The notes under the pieces were generated by a model. It had not been told where the DNA came from, made no database searches, and saw only the letters and a program-made list of their open reading frames with translations. Both the position numbers and the translations under genes were made by a program. A stretch of DNA of 64,000 bases from Spartobacteria bacterium (lineage in GTDB: Bacteria > Verrucomicrobiota > Verrucomicrobiia > Chthoniobacterales > UBA10450), in NCBI GenBank assembly GCA_003134765.1, contig PLCM01000031.1, positions 250,601-314,600 of the forward strand, read 5' to 3'. This document shows positions 42,380 to 51,119 of this stretch, one piece after another. Numbering within the stretch: the stretch's first letter is position 1; each line of letters starts with the position of its first letter.

Positions 42380-44518
42380 TTATTTAACAGCAACGTTTGG
42401 CGAAACGGTTTCGAGTTTCTCCAGAATCAGATTTTGGGTGAGCAATTCGGGGAACAAAATCGGTTCCGCGTGGTTGCCCGGGTAAAGCACATACATTGGG
42501 ACACCGGGCCGGCCAAATTGTTTCAAAATTTTCGTGATCGCGGGATCGGCATTGGTCCAATCGGCCTTGATCTTGGTGATGCCGTGGCGCTCGAAGGCTT
42601 CGCGGACGGCGCCCGCCTCGAGGACATTGGCCTCGTTGAATTTGCAGGTGAGACACCAGGCCGCGGTGAAATCCACAAAAACGGCGTGGCCTTGTTTGAG
42701 TTCGTTTTCGAGAAGCTGCGGCGTGAACGGTTGCCAGCCGCCTTGCGTTTGCGTTTCGGCCGAAACGGTCTTGGCCGCGGCAAATTTTCCGCCGATAAAA
42801 TACCAGGCGCTGCCGAGCACGAGGAGGAGCATGAGCCCAATCGAAACAAAGCGGGAACCTGACGATGCGGTTGGGACGATGAAGGCCCCCTTCATCCAGC
42901 AGGCGACACTGAGCGCGAGGAGGAAGCACGAGGTCCAGACAATCGCTTCGACGCCGCGTTCGGCGCCGAGGACCGCCAGGAGAAAAAGCAATGTCGCCAA
43001 GAGGAGAAAGCCCATCAACTGTTTCACTCGCAGCATCCAGGGGCCTGGTTTGGGCACGAGTCGCAACCAGGCCGGTTGCGCGGAAAGCAACAAATAGGGC
43101 GACGCCATTCCGGCCGCGATGGCGAGAAACATGAGGAGGATCGTCCAGCCCGATTGGGTGAAGGCGAACCCAAGCGCGGTGCCGAGAAACGGGGCGGTGC
43201 AGGGCGTGGCGAGGACGGTCGCGAAAACGCCCTGGAAGAAAGAGCCGGCGTCGCCTTCCTGCGCGGTCCAGCCGAGCACGCCGCGATTGGCAAATTGCGG
43301 CAGCGAAATTTCGAAGACACCAAAGAGGTTGAGCGCGAAAACAAGGACGACGGCGCTCATCAGAACCACGAAGTAAGGATTGGTGAATTGAAACGCCCAG
43401 GTGATCTCGCGGCCGGCTGATTTTAGCGCGATGAGAAGGAGCGCGAGACCAATGAACCACGCGAAGATGCCGGCGACGAAGGCCAGGCCGCTCCGCAAAA
43501 TCCGCCGGCGATCCTGGCCGGCGTGCTGGATGAACCCGAAAATCTTGAGCGAGATCACCGGCAGGACGCACGGCATCAGGTTAAGGATGAAACCGCCGAT
43601 GAAACCGAAGAGCAGGAACCTGGCAAGATTGCCGGGCAAGACTGCCGTCGACGCAATCACCGGCGTCGATTCGAGCGCCCAGGCGTTCCGGCCCGGACCG
43701 TTTGCGTTTTGGCCGAAAACGACAATTCCGTTTAGTGCCGCCAGATTTTTGTCCGCGGTTTCTATTGGGACCTGAAAAATGGTTTGTCCCCCGGCGCCAC
43801 GCTCAACTTTCGGATGGCCAACGACGACATTGGCCTCCGGCACGGGGAAGAAATCGGCGGCGGGATAATTCGCCAGCGCCGCACTTTCAACGGTGAGACG
43901 AAGCTCGGTGGCTTGTCGTTGCCAAGTCGCCCGGGCAATTCCCGCAGCCGGCCAGTCTTGCGGAAGCGACCGGCGATAGCGTGAAAAGATTTCTTCATTC
44001 GAAGCCGTGCTTTGCGCCGCCACCGGCAAATCCAATTTCAAGTTCGCGTTTCCGGGGATGCAGATCTTTTCGCAGACCAGCCAGGACGCTTCAGCGGCCA
44101 GTTGCACGGTAGAATCCTTCAGGGATGCCGGCGGCGTCATTTCCTGGAGGAGCAGGACTTCGTCGTGATACCCGTAGATTTGGATATCGCCCGGCTCGTC
44201 GAGCTTGAGCGGAATGGGCCATTGGATTTCGCCAACTTTCCAACCGTCCGGCAGCTTCCATTTGATCTCGGTAGGGATGCCGGCATCGCCCGGAAACTTC
44301 CAATAGGTGTGCCAGTTCGGGACCATGTGCAGGAGCAAACCGACCGTGAACGGCTTTCCCGGGACGACGGCGGTGACGTCAGCGAGGAGCTTTGCCTGGA
44401 CAAGCTCGCGGCCTTCGTATTTCTGCCCTCGCGCGGGGCAGAGCATCGTGACAAGCAGCGCAGCCACCAGGAAGAGTCGGGACGCAAAGGTCCCTCCCAC
44501 ATTGGCGCGCACGGTCAT
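42380..44518 (-). CDS. dsbD: Thiol:disulfide interchange protein DsbD
   Basis: 712 residues from ATG 44518 (ATG 44533 would add five). A signal peptide leads to an N-terminal DsbD-alpha-like immunoglobulin domain (about 30-280), eight membrane helices (about 295-575) with the redox cysteines in NLMPCVLPVISLK and VLATPCTAPFLG, and a C-terminal thioredoxin domain with VDFTAAWCLTCKFNE. It moves electrons from cytoplasmic thioredoxin to periplasmic substrates. The redoxin gene lies 3 bp downstream and is the obvious acceptor. Other possible acceptors in the window include the thioredoxin-like lipoprotein at 15876-16364 (inference). Confidence 0.95.
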   Translation of the reverse strand: MTVRANVGGTFASRLFLVAALLVTMLCPARGQKYEGRELVQAKLLADVTAVVPGKPFTVGLLLHMVPNWHTYWKFPGDAGIPTEIKWKLPDGWKVGEIQWPIPLKLDEPGDIQIYGYHDEVLLLQEMTPPASLKDSTVQLAAEASWLVCEKICIPGNANLKLDLPVAAQSTASNEEIFSRYRRSLPQDWPAAGIARATWQRQATELRLTVESAALANYPAADFFPVPEANVVVGHPKVERGAGGQTIFQVPIETADKNLAALNGIVVFGQNANGPGRNAWALESTPVIASTAVLPGNLARFLLFGFIGGFILNLMPCVLPVISLKIFGFIQHAGQDRRRILRSGLAFVAGIFAWFIGLALLLIALKSAGREITWAFQFTNPYFVVLMSAVVLVFALNLFGVFEISLPQFANRGVLGWTAQEGDAGSFFQGVFATVLATPCTAPFLGTALGFAFTQSGWTILLMFLAIAAGMASPYLLLSAQPAWLRLVPKPGPWMLRVKQLMGFLLLATLLFLLAVLGAERGVEAIVWTSCFLLALSVACWMKGAFIVPTASSGSRFVSIGLMLLLVLGSAWYFIGGKFAAAKTVSAETQTQGGWQPFTPQLLENELKQGHAVFVDFTAAWCLTCKFNEANVLEAGAVREAFERHGITKIKADWTNADPAITKILKQFGRPGVPMYVLYPGNHAEPILFPELLTQNLILEKLETVSPNVAVK

Positions 44519-44594
44519 GGCCCTATTTACCATTGCGATGGGAGCGCAGCAACGCAGCCTCTCCCATGGCTCGCACCCTGCTCATGTCTCCACC

Positions 44595-44828
44595 ATGCGA
44601 AAGTTCCTCGTGATTGCCATCCTGGCCGGGCTTGCCTGGCTGTTCGTCGTGCAGAAGCGAAGCGAACCTCAGAAAACCGCGCCGGAAAAGACTCTCGCGC
44701 AGGCTAAGACGGCGGCGGTGTCACCGCGTCCCGTGAGTGAACACGATTGGATGAAGCGCTCGCTCGACCGAACCAATGAGGTGAAGCGCCAAGTGGCGCA
44801 ACAGCGCAAGGAAGACGGAACCCGGTAG
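44595..44828 (+). CDS. Small membrane-anchored protein
   Basis: A 77-residue product from ATG 44595. One transmembrane helix (FLVIAILAGLAWLFVV, about 4-19) is followed by a basic, Lys/Ala/Arg-rich tail including SEHDWMKRSLDRTNEVKRQVAQ. It looks like a single-pass protein with a cytoplasmic or periplasmic helical tail. No family is recognised. It is divergent from dsbD (76 bp) and convergent with a secreted-protein gene (5 bp between stops). The compact spacing and hydrophobic start support a real gene. Confidence 0.6.
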   Translation: MRKFLVIAILAGLAWLFVVQKRSEPQKTAPEKTLAQAKTAAVSPRPVSEHDWMKRSLDRTNEVKRQVAQQRKEDGTR

Positions 44829-44833
44829 GGTCG

Positions 44834-45406
44834 CTACTTTGTTGCCTTCTCCGCCATTTTCTGGCGGATCGCGGCCTTAAATTCCGCTTTCGAAAGCGCC
44901 GTGCCGGAAACGGCGGCGTTCTCGTCCTGACCCAGCTTCGACACGTTGGCCACGGGCGCACCATTATCCTTGGCGATCTTTTCGTTCGCGCCGGTCGCAT
45001 CGGACTGAACATGGAAACGCCCGTGCATGATCCCGACCAGGGGGATGAACTGCGTTCCGTTGTGTTCGACGAAAAGGATATCGCGATCGCCCGCCTTGAA
45101 CCGGGGGGCGTCCGTCACTTCCATTGTCTGGCCATCGACGGTACCACCGAACATCCGAATGGTGTACTCGGCGCCGAGTGCGCCTTTGATGGCGTCCTCG
45201 ATCTTGAAAGTTACATAAGTCACGATGTGCCGCTCCGATCCCTGGCCGGTCCATTCCGATCGCATCGTGGTCACTGTGCCCTCGAAAATCATCTCAGCAT
45301 TGGTGACGAGCTGGTCAAAAGTGGGCGGAATGACAGTCGTCGCGCGCGCCGCGGGGAGTGCGAGCGCGAGGCAGGACAGGATAAGAAGAACGCGAAGCAG
45401 TTTCAT
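44834..45406 (-). CDS. Small secreted protein with TTVIPPTFDQLV motif, partner of the matrixin gene
   Basis: 190 residues from ATG 45406. The signal peptide (MKLLRVLLILSCLALALPAARA) is followed at once by TTVIPPTFDQLVTNAEMIFEG, then a beta-rich body with VTYVTFKIEDAIKGALGAEYTIRMFGG and LFVEHNG. This N-terminal motif recurs in secreted proteins next to predicted matrixin metalloproteases in other bacteria, as far as I recall. Here it lies 103 bp downstream of such a protease on the same strand. It could be an inhibitor, substrate or assembly partner of the protease (inference). A tail of charged residues ends the protein. No catalytic motif is apparent. Confidence 0.78.
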   Translation of the reverse strand: MKLLRVLLILSCLALALPAARATTVIPPTFDQLVTNAEMIFEGTVTTMRSEWTGQGSERHIVTYVTFKIEDAIKGALGAEYTIRMFGGTVDGQTMEVTDAPRFKAGDRDILFVEHNGTQFIPLVGIMHGRFHVQSDATGANEKIAKDNGAPVANVSKLGQDENAAVSGTALSKAEFKAAIRQKMAEKATK

Positions 45407-45509
45407 AAAGGGGATATTTAAATATCGATTAGGGGGCGCCGAGTGGCTGCTGACGCCCCGATAAACTCGCATGATTTTCCCGGAAGCTCTACTCGTTCGC
45501 GCATAAATA

Positions 45510-47090
45510 TTACGGGTCGAGATCGAACACTTCCACAAGGGCTACACCCGGTGTCCCGTCCACGCTCCGGACAATCGCGGTGTAATTTCCGGCGCCGAGA
45601 GTCGCAACGATCGCAGACTCCTTCGGGTTCACCGGCGGGATGGTGCTGGCGAGAATTTCGGATACCTGCGAGCTGAGGCCCCAGTCGTCGTTCACGGCGA
45701 GCAAGTTGCCAGAGGCATCGCGCAGTTCCAAAATCGGGTCTGAGAGAGCGCCTGTGATCGCATTAACCCCTGTCCCAAGCGAAGGGCCGAGAGCGCGGAT
45801 GATGACTTTCTTCGCTCCTCCTTGCGCAATCAACCCGCCGATCATCGGCTCATCGGCTGTGCCGATTCGGCCTCGCGTCGAGATGTTGACCAGGCGACTG
45901 GTGGTGGAATCCATTTCGTACGCTTCCACCAGCCCGTTGCCAGCAGAGTCGCCATATCCACTCACAACCGCCGTGTAATTGCCCGGAGCAAGCGTGACCA
46001 GGATCGCGGATTCGAGCGAATCCGTCGGCGCGAGGCCGCTTTGCTGAATCTGCGACGCCTGCGCGCCATCGCGCCAGTCATCGTTGGAAGCGATGACGGC
46101 GCCCGTAGAGTCATGAACTTCGAGGACCGGATCGGCGAGGACGTTTGTAACGCCACTGGCCGTAAGTGATGGCCCGATCGCGCGCAGAACGAGCGTCTTG
46201 GACTGTGAGCCCTGGATGATGAATCCGCCGATGAGCACGTTCTGGCCGGTCCCGACGTTCATGCGCGTAGAAATATTGACGAGGTGACTCGCGCCTGTTC
46301 CGGGTGTTGAGCTCGGTGAAGCTGTCGGTGTCGCCGTTGGGGTTGCAGTTGCCGTCGGAGTCGGGGTCGCTGTCGGAGTCGGAGCCACCGGGGCGCCATA
46401 GAGATATTGGCCACCGGCAATATCATCGGGAGAGAGAACTTCCTGGTTGCTCACAATTGAATTCATCACGGCGGTGACGCTCTGTCCGCCAGTGTCCGGA
46501 TGCCCGAGACCAAGGGTGTGACCCGTCTCATGAAGAAAAACGCGGCGAATATCCGGGATGGCAGGACCGTGCGGAACAAACTGGAGCGGGCCGCGATAAG
46601 AGTCGAAGGTGATGGCACGGTTAAACAGCGTATCAGATTCAACCATCGACCCGCCGGAGCTGGTGTAATACGTCACCGCCAGCGTGCTCGAGCCAAAGGA
46701 CTGTCCGAAAATTGAGTTCGCGAAAAAAACTGAATTGATGTGGTCGCCTGACACGCCGGTGCCGAGCGGCGAGACCACGTTGCTGATGCGCACCCGCTGA
46801 ATTGTCTGGTTCCACATGTCGGCTACCGGGAGAACGGCGGCGTCCCACGAAGTGTTGCCGTCCTGGAGTGTCCGGCCGGCGCTGCCCAGTCCGAGCTGCA
46901 TCACGACCACCGTGCCTGAGGGCCAGCTTTTGCCCTCGAGAACGTAGGCGTCCGCCGTGGCGGAAATACCACAAACGAGCCCCGAGACAACAAACGCCAG
47001 GCGGATGAAAACCCACGAAAAGGGACGTGACTCACTGAGAGAAAACATGGTGCGGGAGAAAGGACTCTGGAAAGGGCCAAATCGGCTCAT
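45510..47090 (-). CDS. Secreted matrixin-type metalloprotease with two C-terminal beta repeats
   Basis: 526 residues with a hydrophobic signal region (about 27-47). The metzincin zinc site HETGHTLGLGHPD has H187, E188, H191 and H197, and the Met-turn is at M209 (AVMNS). A Pro/Thr-rich linker (about 236-265) leads to two tandem domains (about 269-395 and 399-526), each starting LVNISTR and containing IGG(F/L)I and RA(I/L)GPSL motifs and an SNDDW/NDDWG stretch. These repeats are seen on many Verrucomicrobial surface proteins. The mature enzyme is likely secreted or surface-held. A start at 47048 is also possible. The gene for the TTVIPPTF partner follows. Confidence 0.92.
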   Translation of the reverse strand: MSRFGPFQSPFSRTMFSLSESRPFSWVFIRLAFVVSGLVCGISATADAYVLEGKSWPSGTVVVMQLGLGSAGRTLQDGNTSWDAAVLPVADMWNQTIQRVRISNVVSPLGTGVSGDHINSVFFANSIFGQSFGSSTLAVTYYTSSGGSMVESDTLFNRAITFDSYRGPLQFVPHGPAIPDIRRVFLHETGHTLGLGHPDTGGQSVTAVMNSIVSNQEVLSPDDIAGGQYLYGAPVAPTPTATPTPTATATPTATPTASPSSTPGTGASHLVNISTRMNVGTGQNVLIGGFIIQGSQSKTLVLRAIGPSLTASGVTNVLADPVLEVHDSTGAVIASNDDWRDGAQASQIQQSGLAPTDSLESAILVTLAPGNYTAVVSGYGDSAGNGLVEAYEMDSTTSRLVNISTRGRIGTADEPMIGGLIAQGGAKKVIIRALGPSLGTGVNAITGALSDPILELRDASGNLLAVNDDWGLSSQVSEILASTIPPVNPKESAIVATLGAGNYTAIVRSVDGTPGVALVEVFDLDP

Positions 47091-47206
47091 GCTTCCTAGG
47101 AAGCAGGTACCGTACGCGTAGTGCCAGGTTGCGGATTATTTTCGGACTGATCCGTAAAAACACCGCGTCCTTCACCGGATAATACTGTCGGCACAGGGAG
47201 ACCAAA

Positions 47207-47716
47207 TCAGGGGACAAGAAAGATTTTTCCCGAATAAGGGTCCTTCACTTTCTGACCGGACGCATAGCCGGTGACGTCCACATAGCCGCCGCTCGGGTCG
47301 AAGGGACTGAAAACGTAGCCGGGCTTGCCGGGGACCGGCTTGGCGGTCGGCAATTGGGTCTGCGTGGAGGTGTTTCGCGAAGGACCAGGGGGAGGTTTTG
47401 TTTTTTCAGTGACCGTGGCCGGCGAAGATTTCGGGCTTGGGCTGGGCTTTGCGTTCGAGCGCGGCTGATCTTGTGTGGCTGTCGTGCGACGCTGGGTCTC
47501 GGTTTTGGCGGGGGTTACTGTCCGGCCCGGCGACGTCACCGAATCGGAGGCGACGGTCGTTGTCGTCGTGGTGGTCTGGGTCTCTCCATCAATATGGCGG
47601 CGAACATAATTGGCTGGCGTATCCAGGACGTGGAACGAGGTCACGGCAACATCGTGCGCGGTTCGACAACCGCTCAGCACAAAAAGTCCGAGAAGGAGAA
47701 ATCCAGCCGGTTTCAC
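47207..47716 (-). CDS. Lipoprotein with conserved C-terminal GYVDV...KIFLVP motif (paralogue 2)
   Basis: 169 residues. The lipobox is VLSGC (Cys 17). The region from about 35 to 125 is rich in Thr/Pro/Ser and probably disordered, with a run of Thr. The last about 42 residues (PGKPGYVFSPFDP, GYVDVTGYASGQKVKDPY, SGKIFLVP) match the end of the lipoprotein at 13710-14099. The start codon overlaps the stop of the threonine aldolase gene (ATGA, 47713-47716), so it is co-translated with that enzyme, although no functional link is evident. The exact identity of the C-terminal residues in both copies suggests selection on the tail. Confidence 0.85.
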   Translation of the reverse strand: MKPAGFLLLGLFVLSGCRTAHDVAVTSFHVLDTPANYVRRHIDGETQTTTTTTTVASDSVTSPGRTVTPAKTETQRRTTATQDQPRSNAKPSPSPKSSPATVTEKTKPPPGPSRNTSTQTQLPTAKPVPGKPGYVFSPFDPSGGYVDVTGYASGQKVKDPYSGKIFLVP

Positions 47717-48786
47717 GCCGTATACTTAGCCGCCATTCTTTTCGCCGCCAGAGATTTCGTCACGTCGGCGACGAAGTCATCGATCTGCTTTTCCGTCGTG
47801 GACCAGGCGCACATCAACCGGTACACGTCCGGCTCGATGAACTTGTAAAAGCGCCACCCGCGATCGTGCAGTTGCGCGACAAGTTCATCCGCCATCCGCA
47901 CGAAGAGGGCGCTGGCCTCGCAAGGGAAGAGAGGCCCGGTTCCCAGCACGGCGGTCAATTTTTCCGCGAGCAACCGCGCACATTTGTTCGAGTGCCGGGC
48001 GTTCTCAACCCACGCTTCGCCGTGCAGCAAGCCGACCCAGGGCGCCGCCAGGAATCGCATCTTTGACGCAAGCTGCCCCCCTTGCTTCGCGCGGTAATCA
48101 AATTCCCGCGCGAGCTCTTTCTTGAAAAAAACCACGAGCTCGCCGGCCGCGGTTCCATTTTTCGTTCCTCCAAAGCAGAGAACATCGACCCCGGCCTGCC
48201 AGGTGATCGATTTCGGTACGCAGTCGAGGGCCGCCACCGCATTGGCAAACCGGGCCCCGTCCATGTGCACGAAAAGCGAGTGCTCGCGCGCAAACTCGCA
48301 AATCCTTTCGATTTCTTTCGGCTGATAGACGGTTCCCAATTCGGTCGCCTGGGTGATGCTGACGACCCGCGGCTTTGGCGAATGCACATCCTGGTAGCGA
48401 GACAGGGCTGCTCCGATGTTGTCCAGATCCAGCTTCCCATTTGCACCCCGCGTCGGAACAAGCTTCGCACCGCCGGAAAAAAATTCCGGCGCGCCGCACT
48501 CGTCCGTCTGGCTGTGCGCGTTTTCGTGGCAAATTACGCCATGGTACGAGCGGCAGAGGTGGGCCAGCGCGAGCGCGTTCGCGGCGGTCCCGTTGAAAAT
48601 CAGAAAGACCGCGCAATCGATCTCAAAAATCTCGCGGACCCGTTCGATCGCGCGTCGGCTCCACTTATCGTCCCCGTAGGAAACCGCCCTCTCTGCATTT
48701 GCCTCCGCGAGGGCCGCCCAGGCCGGAGGACAAATCGCCGCCGTGTTATCGCTGGCGAAATCGAAACGCTCTTCCGGTGAAGCCAT
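47713..48786 (-). CDS. ltaE: Low-specificity L-threonine aldolase (fold-type I PLP enzyme)
   Basis: 357 residues. It cleaves L-threonine or allo-threonine to glycine and acetaldehyde using PLP. SDNTA, the FNGTAAN phosphate-binding stretch, HENAHSQTDECGAPEFF, the Asp in HMDGARF (D176) and the Schiff-base Lys in CFGGTKNG (K209) are conserved. The length is normal. It overlaps the lipoprotein gene downstream by 4 bp. Upstream, a 38-residue membrane peptide lies 91 bp away on the same strand. Confidence 0.93.
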   Translation of the reverse strand: MASPEERFDFASDNTAAICPPAWAALAEANAERAVSYGDDKWSRRAIERVREIFEIDCAVFLIFNGTAANALALAHLCRSYHGVICHENAHSQTDECGAPEFFSGGAKLVPTRGANGKLDLDNIGAALSRYQDVHSPKPRVVSITQATELGTVYQPKEIERICEFAREHSLFVHMDGARFANAVAALDCVPKSITWQAGVDVLCFGGTKNGTAAGELVVFFKKELAREFDYRAKQGGQLASKMRFLAAPWVGLLHGEAWVENARHSNKCARLLAEKLTAVLGTGPLFPCEASALFVRMADELVAQLHDRGWRFYKFIEPDVYRLMCAWSTTEKQIDDFVADVTKSLAAKRMAAKYTA

Positions 48787-48877
48787 CGGGCTTCTCCCTA
48801 ACCGAGTTCAGGTCACGGAGCAATAAACGACGACGCCTGGACCGGGCGAAAACTTCGCCGGGCGCGTTCCACGGACT

Positions 48878-48994
48878 TTAGGTGCAACCGCGGAGCAGAA
48901 AAAACAACAGCAAGACCGGAATAGGCACCCCGAGAAGCCAAAGCAAAATGTAACCCGTCGCTCCCAGTTGCTCGATTTTCTCTCTTATTTTCAT
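48878..48994 (-). CDS. 38-residue small membrane protein
   Basis: ATG at 48994 to TAA at 48878 gives MKIREKIEQLGATGYILLWL and then LGVPIPVLLLFFLLRGCT. An amphipathic basic N-terminus precedes one strong transmembrane helix that includes GVPIP and ends with LLRGC. Short proteins with an L-GVP-P-LLRGC pattern are, to my recollection, widespread but uncharacterised. An AAGGA Shine-Dalgarno-like sequence precedes the ATG by about 10 bases. It shares orientation with the downstream aldolase gene (91 bp away) but may be independent. Confidence 0.65.
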   Translation of the reverse strand: MKIREKIEQLGATGYILLWLLGVPIPVLLLFFLLRGCT

Positions 48995-49117
48995 ACCCTT
49001 ATTATCCTTTCCTTGTGGTGATAATTTCGTAACCCGCGCCTCGACTGGGTGTCTGCCTGCGGAATTTTTTTTGCTGGCGCAGTTAACCTAACGAATCGGA
49101 GGAGGAACGACGCGCCG

Positions 49118-50413
49118 CTAGTGATCGAATTGTGTCTCGAGCACATCGAGATAAACCGAAATTGGATCGCGTCTCGATTGTTCCGACCGGGCCTCTCGCT
49201 CGGCCGCCTTCATATAATCGGCGAATTTTCCGCTGGGTCGCGCGAGACTGGTCGCCTCGAACCAGTTCAGGTAATCATCGATCTCTTGCATTTGCGCCCC
49301 GACCGCCTGGCGTGAAGTTTCCAGCCGCTCGAGTCGCCGTGCGACTCTGCTGGTTTTCCCCCGCAGCAGGAGGGCTGTGACCTCGGCGTATTCCGCAATG
49401 GTCGGCGCGTAAATCGGGTTGGCCCGAATCGACAGCGCAGTCAGATCATGCACGAGCGACCGCAACACCTTCGTGGTTGATTTGAACTTCAGAAAAACAG
49501 GGAACTCGGTCAGTTCGAAACTTTTTTCGACACAGCGCTCGGAAATTTTGAATCGCAATTTTTCCCGCAGAACCCGTTCCGTCTCCGCACTGCTCATCAA
49601 TTGATAGGGCTGATCGGTTGCCAGACGCGCGACCTGCTTTTGCCAGGTTTCTTCTGCGCGCTCCAAATCAAACAAGCCCGGGAAATGCAGGCGCAAATCC
49701 GCCAGGGGATCATTTGACGAAGCGGGCAGATCCGCAACGAATCGGGCCAGGCGCCCCGGCCCGTCCGCCTCGTGGCTCAGCAAATCGACCAGGGCGAACG
49801 AATACGCGCGATAAAGAACCTGGCCCGGCCCTTCGAGCAGTTGCGGTCGTTGCGCCAGGAATTTCTCCAGCGGTAAGACATTTCTCGCAGCAACCGGCAA
49901 TGCCAGGATTGTCGTCACCCGGTCGCGCGACAGGTCCGAATGTTCCGCGGGCACTCCGTCCAGCAGCCAGTCGGGTGGCGAGGTGTAGGCAGTGCCTGCC
50001 GGAATGGTTGGATGGCCCCGGTACATCATTTCGAGGACCAGAGCACGGAGAAGCTCATGCCGTATTTCCGGCCGGCTCACCTCGGAATCGATCACGAGAT
50101 CGAGCTGAAGCTTTAGCCCAAAACCAGTCTGGCCCAGGGCGACGCTGAGTCGGGGGAGTTCCGGAAGATTCGCCTGCGCAAATTGCGCATTGACGACGAT
50201 GGGGGTGGTCCATCCGTCCCGCTGTCCCAGCAGGGTGAGCAATTCCCGTTTCGTGCGCTCACCAAAGTCGCAAATCGCCCCGCGCACCGTGACGTTTGTC
50301 CCGTAAACAATGAACTGGCGCGACGTACTGATGCTTCGCTCGACGGCCGCAGCCGAGGCCGGCTTCAGCGAGAAAACAACCGCGAGGAACCCCAAAACAA
50401 CGACACGACCCAT
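49118..50413 (-). CDS. Secreted peptidase-MA-like protein lacking HExxH
   Basis: 431 residues with a signal peptide (MGRVVVLGFLAVVFSLKPASA). The first half has RHELLRALVLEMMYRGHP and PPDWLLDGVPAEHSD, which resembles the context of the zinc site and following LxEGxA loop of gluzincin peptidase MA domains. However, the first motif reads HELLRA instead of HELTH, so a zinc-binding His is missing and the protein is probably not an active peptidase. The second half is alpha-helical with a RRLERLETSRQAVGAQM coiled region. The function is unknown, perhaps structural or a binding domain. It is in its own transcript. Confidence 0.72.
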   Translation of the reverse strand: MGRVVVLGFLAVVFSLKPASAAAVERSISTSRQFIVYGTNVTVRGAICDFGERTKRELLTLLGQRDGWTTPIVVNAQFAQANLPELPRLSVALGQTGFGLKLQLDLVIDSEVSRPEIRHELLRALVLEMMYRGHPTIPAGTAYTSPPDWLLDGVPAEHSDLSRDRVTTILALPVAARNVLPLEKFLAQRPQLLEGPGQVLYRAYSFALVDLLSHEADGPGRLARFVADLPASSNDPLADLRLHFPGLFDLERAEETWQKQVARLATDQPYQLMSSAETERVLREKLRFKISERCVEKSFELTEFPVFLKFKSTTKVLRSLVHDLTALSIRANPIYAPTIAEYAEVTALLLRGKTSRVARRLERLETSRQAVGAQMQEIDDYLNWFEATSLARPSGKFADYMKAAEREARSEQSRRDPISVYLDVLETQFDH

Positions 50414-50538
50414 GCGGTCGACCCTTTCAAATCACGGCCGGCAAAGCGAGACGAAAGCGGCCGCAATTTTTCTGTTTTGGCGTAATTAGATTGCAACTTT
50501 TCGCGCCTGGCAGCGTCTAATTAAGAGGAGGGAATGAA

Positions 50539-51054
50539 ATGAAAACAACCAAACTTCTTATTACCGCTCTCGTGTTAGGCGCGATGGCCGCTTCGTCCGC
50601 GATCGCCCAACCTGTTACGAGAACACATGCCCGCACCTCGATCAGCAGGGCGCGGACAATCAGCAGCGCGCGGACAATCAGCAGCCCGCGAACGTTCAGC
50701 AATAGTTGGAGTAATCACAGGCATTTCCGGTCGCGGTCGAACGTCTTCTTCGGCTTCGGCCTGGGTTATCCATATTACGATTACGGTTATGGGTATCCCT
50801 ACTACGGCCCGTATCCCTACGATTATGGATATTATACACCAGATGCTACCTATTATGCGGAACGTGGCATAACGGACGACGCAACGGTGGCGGCGGTGCA
50901 ACGCCGACTCGCCCGCGCTGGTTATTATCACGGCTCGATTGATGGCGTGATGGGGCCCGGAACCCGGACCGCAATCCGAGCCTTCGAGAGCAATAACGGA
51001 TTATCGGTCGATGGCGTAATCGATCGGCAGTTGCTCCGCACAATGGGCCTCTAA
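50539..51054 (+). CDS. Secreted peptidoglycan-binding (PG_binding_1) protein
   Basis: 171 residues. A signal peptide (cleavage near AIA-QP, 23/24) is followed by an Arg/Ser/Thr-rich region and a Gly/Tyr-rich stretch (GFGLGYPYYDYGYGYPYYG, about 72-95). The C-terminal 60 residues are a PG_binding_1 fold with AVQRRLARAGYYHGSIDGVMGPGTRTAIRAFE split at the usual positions. It probably sits in the periplasm and binds peptidoglycan without catalysis. The start at 50539 is fixed by AGAGGAGGG at 50522-50530 and by an out-of-frame ATG-AAA-TGA just before it. The two neighbouring genes (49118 and 51120) are on the minus strand. Confidence 0.9.
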   Translation: MKTTKLLITALVLGAMAASSAIAQPVTRTHARTSISRARTISSARTISSPRTFSNSWSNHRHFRSRSNVFFGFGLGYPYYDYGYGYPYYGPYPYDYGYYTPDATYYAERGITDDATVAAVQRRLARAGYYHGSIDGVMGPGTRTAIRAFESNNGLSVDGVIDRQLLRTMGL

Positions 51055-51119
51055 GGCGACAACACTTGTTGGGTTGGCGTTTGGCCGAGTCGCGAAAAGG
51101 CGGCTCGGCCAGCGTTCTT

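Noticed and set aside
42384-43571. A 395-codon minus-strand frame overlapping dsbD.
   Set aside because: It is a second frame within dsbD with His/Arg/Pro-rich noise; the DsbD frame has all conserved cysteines.
48787-48877. The short gap between the aldolase gene and the 38-residue peptide as a riboswitch or leader peptide.
   Set aside because: It is 91 bp with no conserved fold or start codon that I could recognise.
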